From Pseudomonadota bacterium (GTDB lineage: Bacteria > Pseudomonadota > Alphaproteobacteria > Acetobacterales > Acetobacteraceae): a stretch of DNA of 7,195 nucleotides. The DNA lies in NCBI GenBank assembly GCA_021807975.1, contig JAKBCJ010000247.1:1-7195 (forward strand), written 5' to 3'. Made by a program: the position numbers and the translations under genes. The number at the start of each line of letters is the position of its first letter. Position 1 is the first letter of the stretch. Below are positions 1 through 4,817 of the stretch, in pieces. Below the pieces are notes generated by a model that saw nothing but the letters and a program-made list of their open reading frames with translations, had not been told where the DNA came from and made no database searches.

Positions 1-253
<253 letters not shown>

Positions 254-286
254 GGGTCCTCGGGCGGTCGGATCGGTTGCGCGGGC

Positions 287-295
287 CTTATAGCA
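287..295 (-). promoter_or_regulatory. Extended -10 promoter candidate for the ABC-F gene
   Basis: Read on the minus strand, this is TGC followed by TATAAG. It matches the extended -10 form TGnTATAAT with one mismatch in the hexamer. Transcription would start near 280, giving a leader of about 27 nt before the ATG at 253. There is only a weak -35-like hexamer (TTCACT, 313 down to 308) at a short 15-bp spacing, which an extended -10 can tolerate. This is assigned by inspection only. Confidence 0.5.
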
Positions 296-354
296 ATCCG
301 CCGGGGGAGTGAACCGCTGTTGGACACCGCGGCCAACGTTGTCTGTCCCCAGAT

Positions 355-374
355 GCCTTGCGTTAGATCAAGGC
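355..374. promoter_or_regulatory. Candidate CRP/FNR-family (FixK-like) binding site
   Basis: The arms GCCTTG (355-360) and CAAGGC (369-374) are a perfect 6-bp inverted repeat around an 8-bp centre. The inner part reads TTGC-N6-TCAA (358-371), matching the FixK-type pattern TTG(A/C)-N6-(T/G)CAA and the outer bases of the FNR pattern TTGAT-N4-ATCAA. In alphaproteobacteria such sites bind FNR, FixK or Dnr regulators for oxygen or nitrosative control. The centre lies about 85 bp upstream of the predicted ABC-F transcription start and about 200 bp upstream of the lemA start, so the controlled gene is uncertain. Confidence 0.5.
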
Positions 375-442
375 GGGAATGTCAGGGCAATGGCAGCGTC
401 TTGGATCAATGACCGGGCTGCCGCCCGTACCAGTCACGAGAA

Positions 443-461
443 AGCGACGACGCTCGTCGCT
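443..461 (+). other. Perfect 8-bp stem hairpin in the lemA upstream region
   Basis: AGCGACGA (443-450) pairs perfectly with TCGTCGCT (454-461) around a 3-nt loop, CGC. No T-run follows, so it is not a canonical intrinsic terminator. If transcribed, it would be a stable leader stem-loop about 110 nt upstream of the lemA start. Confidence 0.4.
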
Positions 462-538
462 GGTTCATGTTCACGCCGATCGCTTGCCCGCCGGTCGCGA
501 CTATGGGCGGCGCACCTGTGAGGCCTGGCGAAACACCC

Positions 539-556
539 CGGGCGATCCGCCCGTTT
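539..556 (+). terminator. Terminator-like hairpin just upstream of the lemA ribosome binding site
   Basis: CGGGCG (539-544) pairs with CGCCCG (548-553) around the loop ATC, followed directly by TTT (554-556). An AAA at 531-533 lies opposite the TTT but is separated by unpaired bases. The stem ends four bases before the GGAG (558-561) that serves lemA. It could be a weak terminator for a short upstream transcript, an attenuator, or a structure affecting lemA translation. The T-run is very short, so strong termination is unlikely. Confidence 0.3.
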
Positions 557-568
557 CGGAGACCCAAC

Positions 569-1180
569 ATGTCTGGCTCAGTAGCACGCGCCCACCGACC
601 ATTCCGAATTGTCTTCCTGATGCCGCTTATCAGCCTTTTTCTGACGAGTTGCGGCTATAACAATATCCCGACCTATCAGGAGCAAGCCAAGGCCAAGTGG
701 TCAGACGTACTCAATCAATACCAGCGCCGGTCGGATCTCATCCCCAACCTGGTGGAAACCGTAAAGGGCTTCGCCAAGCAGGAAAGCGGCGTGCTGGAGG
801 CGGTTACCGCGGCCCGGGCGACAGCGACGTCCGTCAAAGTTGACGCAGGCACGATCACCGACCCGGAGGCGTTCAAGAAATTCCAGGACGCACAAGCACA
901 ATTGTCCGGCTCGCTCGGCCGCCTGCTCGCAATCTCCGAGAACTACCCCGTTCTTAAATCGAACCAAAACTTCCTCGCCTTGCAGTCCCAGCTTGAGGGA
1001 ACGGAAAACCGCATCGCCGTCGCCCGCCGCGACTACATAGAGGCGGTTCGCGTCTACAATACAGAGCTGAAGACGTTTCCTGGTTGGCTATGGGCGCGCC
1101 TGTTCTACTCCAGCTACAAGCCGATGGAAGAATTCACGGTTGCCGATAGTGTGAAGACGGCCCCAACCGTTAAGTTTTGA
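569..1180 (+). CDS. lemA: LemA family lipoprotein
   Basis: This 203-residue protein has the usual length and pattern of the LemA family. An N-terminal hydrophobic stretch ends in the lipobox LTSC with Cys28, so it should be a lipid-anchored envelope protein. The mature part opens GYNNIPTYQEQAKAKWSDVLNQYQRR (in two parts: residues 29-44 and 45-54) and continues with SDLIPNLVETVKGF (55-68), the best-conserved block of the family. A second conserved helix at about 138-169 contains ENRIAVARRDY and YN, followed by FPGW at 170-173. The fold is expected to be an antiparallel helical bundle. ATG at 569 is chosen because GGAG sits 7 nt upstream; the frame stays open to an ATG at 467 but that extension is Pro/Arg-rich and would bury the signal peptide. 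An internal ATG at 620 would remove the basic n-region. The gene is followed immediately by two TPM-domain genes, a common pairing. The molecular function of LemA is not established. Confidence 0.92.
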   Translation: MSGSVARAHRPFRIVFLMPLISLFLTSCGYNNIPTYQEQAKAKWSDVLNQYQRRSDLIPNLVETVKGFAKQESGVLEAVTAARATATSVKVDAGTITDPEAFKKFQDAQAQLSGSLGRLLAISENYPVLKSNQNFLALQSQLEGTENRIAVARRDYIEAVRVYNTELKTFPGWLWARLFYSSYKPMEEFTVADSVKTAPTVKF

Positions 1181-1191
1181 AAGGCCGGCCA

Positions 1192-1953
1192 GTGATCCGT
1201 CGCGCGGCATTCACACTCTTTGCCTGGCTCTGCCTGACCTGTGCCAGCATCGCGCAGACGACGGCGGTCAGTTCACTCACGTTCCCGCCTCTCACCGGGC
1301 GGGTGGTGGATGAGGCCGGGCTGCTTTCCCCGGCGGATCGTGCGTCGCTGACCATGTCGCTCGCCGATCTCGAGGCGAAAACGACGGACCAGCTTGTGGT
1401 CGTTACGCTAAAGTCGCTCCAGGGGACGACGATCGAGGACTATGGCTACCAGCTTGGGCGCCATTGGGGGATCGGTCAGAAGGACAAAGATTCCGGCGTC
1501 CTGCTGATCGTGGCACCCATCGAGCGAAAAGTCCGGATCGAGGTCGGCTACGGCCTTGAAGGCACGCTGACCGACGCGGCGACCAAGCTGATCATCGAGA
1601 ACGCCATTCTTCCCGCTTTCAGAACCGGGAATTTCGCGGGCGGCATCAAGAGCGGCACCAATCTCATCATTCAGTTGCTTCGTGGCGACGCGGCGGGCCC
1701 CCCTCCCGCGCAGGTGCGGGCCGCCGGTTCAAGCACGCAGATGCCGGTCTGGCTTGTCATTGTTCTGGGCGTTGGAGGGGTTGGGCTCTTGATCTATTGC
1801 TCGATGGCGGGAGGCGCGTTCTGCCACGCGCTCTTGCAGATCCTTTTCCTGCTCATGCTATCCGGCCGCGGCGGAAACGCGCGTGACAGGCCGTCAAAAT
1901 TCTCGGGAGGCGGCGGCTCCTTCGGCGGCGGCGGAAGTTCGGGAAACTGGTGA
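1192..1953 (+). CDS. TPM-domain protein, YgcG-like, secreted with C-terminal membrane anchor
   Basis: This is a 253-residue envelope protein. It has an N-terminal signal peptide (residues 1-21, ending ASIA before Q22), then a TPM domain at about 34-163. Family landmarks are LTGRVVDEAGLLS (34-46), the strand QLVVVTL (67-73), YGYQLGRHWGIG (84-95), SGVLLIV (101-107) and KVRIEVGYGLEGTLTD (113-128). After a Pro/Ala linker come hydrophobic segments at about 185-205 and 210-223, containing Cys203 and Cys211. The tail is glycine-rich and ends SGNW, typical of this family. TPM domains have been linked to phosphatase activity in plants and to photosystem II repair; the bacterial envelope role is unclear. 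GTG at 1192 is chosen because AAAGG (1180-1184) lies 7 nt upstream. A TTG at 1177 overlapping the lemA stop is open but lacks a ribosome binding site. The gene is only 11 nt from lemA and almost certainly cotranscribed. Confidence 0.88.
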   Translation: MIRRAAFTLFAWLCLTCASIAQTTAVSSLTFPPLTGRVVDEAGLLSPADRASLTMSLADLEAKTTDQLVVVTLKSLQGTTIEDYGYQLGRHWGIGQKDKDSGVLLIVAPIERKVRIEVGYGLEGTLTDAATKLIIENAILPAFRTGNFAGGIKSGTNLIIQLLRGDAAGPPPAQVRAAGSSTQMPVWLVIVLGVGGVGLLIYCSMAGGAFCHALLQILFLLMLSGRGGNARDRPSKFSGGGGSFGGGGSSGNW

Positions 1954-1963
1954 GGAAAGACGA

Positions 1964-2572
1964 ATGATCACCGAGTCCGACAAATCCCGTGTCACCGCGG
2001 CGATCCGAGCGGCAGAGCAGCGCACTGCCGGGGAGATCTACTGTGTCATCGCCCGGAGTTCGGGCGATTACTGGCTTGTTCCAGTCGCATGGGCGGCTGC
2101 CGCGGCGTTGTTTGCTCCACTGCCAATGCTTGCCCTGACAGACTGGTCAGCGTCCGTGGTCTATCTTCTGCAAATCATCGCATTCCTGCTTTTGGGGATG
2201 GTCCTGTCGCACCCAAGCCTCCGGTTCCGGGTCGTGCCGCGCCAGGCTCGGCATGACCAGGCCCATGCTGAAGCCATGCGCCAGTTTTACGCGCACCAGA
2301 TCGACAAAACCCAGCACCGCACGGGCGTGCTTATCTTCGTTTCGGCTGCAGAGAGGTATGTAGAGGTGGTTGCCGATGCCGGCATCAACGACAAAGTGTC
2401 GCGGATGGTTTGGGACGACGCGGTTCATGCGCTGGTGTCGGCGGTGAAGGACGGCCGTCCGGGGGATGGTTTCGTGGCGGCGATCGAACGATGCGGCGCG
2501 ATCCTGGCTCAACATTTTCCGCCGGGAGCCCTGAATCGCGACGAACTGCCCGATAAACTGGTGGAGATCTGA
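1964..2572 (+). CDS. TPM-domain membrane protein (COG3762-like)
   Basis: This 202-residue protein is the third gene of the LemA/TPM cluster. The N-terminal part (residues 1-36) carries a helix and the strand GEIYCVIARSSGDY (23-36). Two hydrophobic segments follow at about 37-58 and 62-82. The rest of the TPM domain then resumes with FYAHQIDKTQHRTGVLIFVS (108-127) and ERYVEVVADAGINDKV (130-145). The C-terminus contains AQHFPPG and ends DELPDKLVEI, as in other members of this group. The domain is thus split by a membrane hairpin, placing it in the inner membrane; there is no cleavable signal peptide. ATG at 1964 is chosen because GAGGA (1952-1956), which overlaps the previous stop codon, lies 7 nt upstream. 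The gap to the previous gene is 10 nt, indicating one operon. The function is not known. Because it occurs with LemA and a YgcG-like protein, a joint envelope role is an inference from context. Confidence 0.85.
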   Translation: MITESDKSRVTAAIRAAEQRTAGEIYCVIARSSGDYWLVPVAWAAAAALFAPLPMLALTDWSASVVYLLQIIAFLLLGMVLSHPSLRFRVVPRQARHDQAHAEAMRQFYAHQIDKTQHRTGVLIFVSAAERYVEVVADAGINDKVSRMVWDDAVHALVSAVKDGRPGDGFVAAIERCGAILAQHFPPGALNRDELPDKLVEI

Positions 2573-2635
2573 GCGTCAGCCGGCGTCAGGACGGGGTCTT
2601 CCAGGCACGATTAGCCGCAACATCCGCTGCGCCGG
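2573..2635. other. Convergent intergenic gap, no clear terminator
   Basis: These 63 bp separate the ends of the second TPM gene and mutY. There is a 7-bp direct repeat, GCGTCAG, at 2573-2579 and 2583-2589, and a distant inverted pair CCGGCG (2580-2585) / CGCCGG (2630-2635) 44 nt apart. Neither has a T-run. I see no convincing intrinsic terminator on either strand, so termination may be factor-dependent. Confidence 0.5.
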
Positions 2636-3691
2636 TTACCCCCCGATCGCCATCCGCACGCATTTGCGCATCACCGACGGCAGCGCCGCATCGTCCAATG
2701 CGTCCAGTTGGTGCGCGAACCCCGCACCCTCGATCCGCGGCACCCGGGCGGCCAGCACGTCCAGGATCAGTTCAAAGTGGGTGAAGACGTGCCGCACCTG
2801 CCCCGCCGCGCGCCACGTCGCCGGCATCGGCGCGTCGGCCAGGGCGTCGTTCATCGCCCAGGGCGTGTCCCGCCACTCAGTGCCGGGCAGTTCGGTCATC
2901 CCGCCCAGCAGCCCCTTATACGGGCGAGTCCGCAGCAACACCCGGCCGGACTCGTCGGTTAGCCAGAAATGCACGCCATAGCGGACAGGCCGGGTCTTTT
3001 TGGGCGCCTTGCGGGGCAGAGAGGCCTGGATGCCCATCCGCCTCGCTTCGCAGGCGCCAATCCAGGGGCACACCGCGCACCCGGGCGCCGCCGGGGTGCA
3101 AACCCCTGCCCCCAGATCGAACATCGCCTGGGCGAAATCGCTGGGCCGGGCTTGCGCCGCCGGATCGGCACCAAGCCGCGCGGCAGCCTCACGCATTGCG
3201 GGTTTGGCGGCGGGCACCGGCTGCTCGATCGCGAACACCCGGGAAACGACGCGTTCCACGTTTCCGTCCACCGGCACGGCGGGGATGCCGAACGCGATCG
3301 CCCCGATCGCGGCGGCGGTATAGGCGCCGATGCCGGGCAGCGCCTGCAATCCGGCCAGATCGGCGGGAAACCCGCCTGCTTCCGCGACGACGGCCGCGCA
3401 GGCGTGTAGATTGCGGGCACGGGCGTAGTAACCAAGCCCGGCCCAGGCAGACAGCACGCTGTCCAGCGGCGCGGCGGCCAGCGCCTGAACTGTCGGGAAC
3501 CGGCTTACGAACCGCTCATAATACGGTATGACCGCGGTGACGGTCGTCTGCTGCAACATGATCTCGCTCAGCCAGACGCGGTAAGGATCAGGGGTCTCGC
3601 CGGGCTCCGCCCGCCACGGCAACCGTCGCCGGTGGCGGTCGTACCAGTGCAGGAGGTCAGAGGCGGCGGCAATGGCGGACGACGACGACAC
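2636..3691 (-). CDS. mutY: A/G-specific adenine glycosylase MutY
   Basis: This 351-residue protein removes adenine mispaired with 8-oxoguanine, preventing G:C to T:A mutations. The glycosylase domain shows LPWR (24-27), the catalytic glutamate Glu43 in LSEIMLQQTT, GLGYYARARNL (85-95), the helix-hairpin-helix LPGIGAYTA (118-126) with Tyr124 where some bacteria have Ser, and the catalytic aspartate Asp142 in VDGNVERVVSRVF. The 4Fe-4S ligands fit C-X6-C-X2-C-X5-C exactly: Cys198, Cys205, Cys208 and Cys214. A C-terminal NUDIX-like domain (about 235-345) carries VRHVFTHFEL, the 8-oxoG-sensing region. All key residues are present and length is normal. The start is GTG at 3691, the only usable start after an in-frame stop (3727-3725), with no clear Shine-Dalgarno. 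Its 5' end overlaps the divergent dciA start by 20 bp, so its promoter must lie inside dciA. Confidence 0.96.
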   Translation of the reverse strand: MSSSSAIAAASDLLHWYDRHRRRLPWRAEPGETPDPYRVWLSEIMLQQTTVTAVIPYYERFVSRFPTVQALAAAPLDSVLSAWAGLGYYARARNLHACAAVVAEAGGFPADLAGLQALPGIGAYTAAAIGAIAFGIPAVPVDGNVERVVSRVFAIEQPVPAAKPAMREAAARLGADPAAQARPSDFAQAMFDLGAGVCTPAAPGCAVCPWIGACEARRMGIQASLPRKAPKKTRPVRYGVHFWLTDESGRVLLRTRPYKGLLGGMTELPGTEWRDTPWAMNDALADAPMPATWRAAGQVRHVFTHFELILDVLAARVPRIEGAGFAHQLDALDDAALPSVMRKCVRMAIGG

Positions 3692-4181
3692 GCGTGACGG
3701 TATGGAGGGACGCGGCCGGTTCGTCTATGGGCCGCGCCCCATCGGCGCGTTGGTGCCCACGGTCACGCGGCCGGTTTTCAAACGCCAGAACCCGGCATCC
3801 GCCCAAATTCTAGCGGATTGGGAGGCCATCGTCGGTCCCAAAGTGGCATCGATGACCATACCGAGACGACTCGACCGGGGCGTGCTGACCATCGCCTGCG
3901 CCGGCCCGACGGCGATGGAACTGCACTATGTGGGCGTTGCGATGATCCAGCGGATCAACGCCCATCTGGGCGGTCAGCCGATTCATTCGCTGAAGTTCAC
4001 CCAGGCCGGGATGCCTCGCAAACCCGTGCCGGGGTTCAAAAAGCCACCGGAGGCGGTGCTGGAAGCACAAGCCGCCGTCGCCAGCTTTCCCGACGGAGAG
4101 CTGAAGGACGCACTCGCCGCGCTCGGGCGGGTCGTCATCGGACGAAGCAAACACTCGACACGCCCCCCGAAGAAGCTGTAA
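3672..4181 (+). CDS. dciA: DUF721/DciA family protein, probable replicative helicase loader
   Basis: This 169-residue protein carries a DUF721 domain at about 34-115. Landmarks are ILADWEAIVGPKVASMTIPRRL (in two parts: 46-55 and 56-67), with Trp50 and the IVG turn at 53-55, then LTIACAGPTAMELHY and IQRINAHLGG, then the strand SLKFTQ. The family includes DciA, which assists loading of the replicative helicase DnaB in bacteria lacking DnaC/DnaI; alphaproteobacterial DUF721 proteins are usually assigned to it. The tail beyond about residue 115 is basic and probably disordered. ATG at 3672 has AGAGG (3659-3663) 8 nt upstream. A second ATG at 3702 (residue 11) has no obvious ribosome binding site but would clear the overlap with mutY, so the start is not fully settled. 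The acidic opening ADDDDT belongs only to the longer form. It heads the probable dciA-dsbA-smc operon. Helicase loading here is a family inference. Confidence 0.8.
   Translation: MADDDDTRDGMEGRGRFVYGPRPIGALVPTVTRPVFKRQNPASAQILADWEAIVGPKVASMTIPRRLDRGVLTIACAGPTAMELHYVGVAMIQRINAHLGGQPIHSLKFTQAGMPRKPVPGFKKPPEAVLEAQAAVASFPDGELKDALAALGRVVIGRSKHSTRPPKKL
3710..3776. repeat. 12-bp direct repeat in early dciA, upstream of mutY
   Basis: ACGCGGCCGGTT occurs exactly at 3710-3721 and again at 3765-3776, with flanking bases differing. The offset is 55 bp, not a multiple of three, so the copies are read in different dciA frames and do not reflect a peptide repeat. They lie about 20-85 bp upstream of the mutY start on its strand. 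Each copy contains the palindrome CGGCCG. It may be a regulatory pair or chance in GC-rich DNA. Confidence 0.45.
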
Positions 4182-4201
4182 TACCAGATATAGAGGTTTC
4201 C

Positions 4202-4804
4202 ATGACGATTTCTCGCCGTTCTCTACTAACTGTGGTACCAACCGGTTTTGCCCTCGCGGCGCTGGCCTCCCCGGCGCTTGCGCAGGACGACCCGCGTGCC
4301 GAACGGTTCATCGGCAAGCCCGACGCCAAAGTGGTGGTGGACGAGTACTTCTCGCTCACCTGCCCGCATTGCGCCGCGTTCGCGCAGGAAACCCTGCCGG
4401 ACATTCAGAAGAACCTGATCGACACGGGCGTGGTGAAGTGGGTGTTCCACGATTACCCGCTGGATCAGGTCGCGCTGACAGCGTCGATGGTGGCCCGCTA
4501 TCTGCCCGTGGATCGGTACGAACCATTTATCAACGCGCTGTTCGCGACGCAGAACCGCTGGGCATTCGCGCGCGGCGCCGACACCACCGCCGAACTGTGG
4601 AAAACCGCCGGCCTGGCGGGCATGAGCCGCACGACATTTGACAAGGCGCTGGGCGACACCGGCCTGCGCGACTGGATTATCAAGACCCAGCAGGAGGACA
4701 CTAAGAAGCTGGGCATCGACTCTACCCCAACCTTCGTAATCGACGGCCAGAAGCACAGCGGGGAGATGTCCTACGACGCCTTCCGCAAGCTGATTCCGTC
4801 ATAG
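4202..4804 (+). CDS. DsbA-family thiol:disulfide oxidoreductase, periplasmic
   Basis: This 200-residue exported protein has a thioredoxin fold. The signal peptide (1-27, ending PALA before Q28) begins MTISRRSLL, a twin-arginine-like motif, so Tat export is possible; the hydrophobic core would also fit Sec. The active site is CPHC at 54-57, the same dipeptide as in E. coli DsbA, preceded by VDEYFSLT. A helical insertion follows at about 90-160. The cis-proline loop STPTF (Pro176) and strand VIDG come near the C-terminus. It probably oxidises or otherwise processes cysteine pairs in periplasmic proteins, but the direction of reaction cannot be read from sequence. No DsbB partner is in the window. 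ATG at 4202 is chosen because GAGG (4193-4196) is 5 nt upstream and it starts exactly at the signal peptide; the frame stays open upstream only as out-of-frame dciA sequence. It is 20 nt after dciA and 10 nt before smc, indicating cotranscription. Confidence 0.9.
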   Translation: MTISRRSLLTVVPTGFALAALASPALAQDDPRAERFIGKPDAKVVVDEYFSLTCPHCAAFAQETLPDIQKNLIDTGVVKWVFHDYPLDQVALTASMVARYLPVDRYEPFINALFATQNRWAFARGADTTAELWKTAGLAGMSRTTFDKALGDTGLRDWIIKTQQEDTKKLGIDSTPTFVIDGQKHSGEMSYDAFRKLIPS

Positions 4805-4817
4805 GGAGTAGCCATTG
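4804..4817 (+). promoter_or_regulatory. Ribosome binding site and TTG start of smc
   Basis: GGGAG at 4804-4808 overlaps the last base of the dsbA stop codon and lies 6 nt before TTG at 4815. An in-frame TAG at 4809-4811 rules out any earlier start. The next candidate would delete part of the conserved FKSF motif, so the rare TTG start is well supported. Confidence 0.8.

Larger units (their letters stand above)
254..568. other. Divergent intergenic region between the ABC-F gene and lemA
   Basis: These 315 bp lie between two divergent starts. They hold the extended -10 candidate for the leftward gene (287-295), a FixK/FNR-like palindrome (355-374) and two perfect short hairpins (443-461 and 539-553). 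I could not find a convincing sigma-70 -35/-10 pair for rightward transcription into lemA. Open frames on the plus strand (309-521, 379-660) resemble no protein I recognise and are probably chance. Confidence 0.6.

Noticed and set aside
467..568. N-terminal extension of lemA to ATG 467
   Set aside because: It would put a Pro/Arg-rich 34-residue stretch before a lipoprotein signal peptide. The ATG at 569 has a well-spaced GGAG.
309..660. Two plus-strand open frames (309-521 and 379-660) upstream of lemA
   Set aside because: They have no recognisable protein features and biased Arg/Ala composition. The second runs out of frame into lemA, so both are probably chance.
1177..1191. TTG start at 1177 for the first TPM gene, overlapping the lemA stop
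   Set aside because: No Shine-Dalgarno precedes it, whereas GTG 1192 has AAAGG at 7 nt and gives a normal signal peptide.
2573..2635. Possible bidirectional terminator between the second TPM gene and mutY
   Set aside because: The only inverted pair is 6 bp with a 44-nt separation and no T-run on either strand.
2969..3531. Plus-strand open frames opposite mutY (2969-3409, 3000-3323, 3196-3531)
   Set aside because: The minus strand encodes a complete MutY with all catalytic and Fe-S residues; the antisense frames are Arg-rich with no family resemblance.
3818..4201. Upstream extension of the DsbA-like frame through dciA, suggesting a fusion protein
   Set aside because: The extension is the out-of-frame reading of dciA, is Arg/Gly-rich, and precedes an intact signal peptide with its own ribosome binding site.
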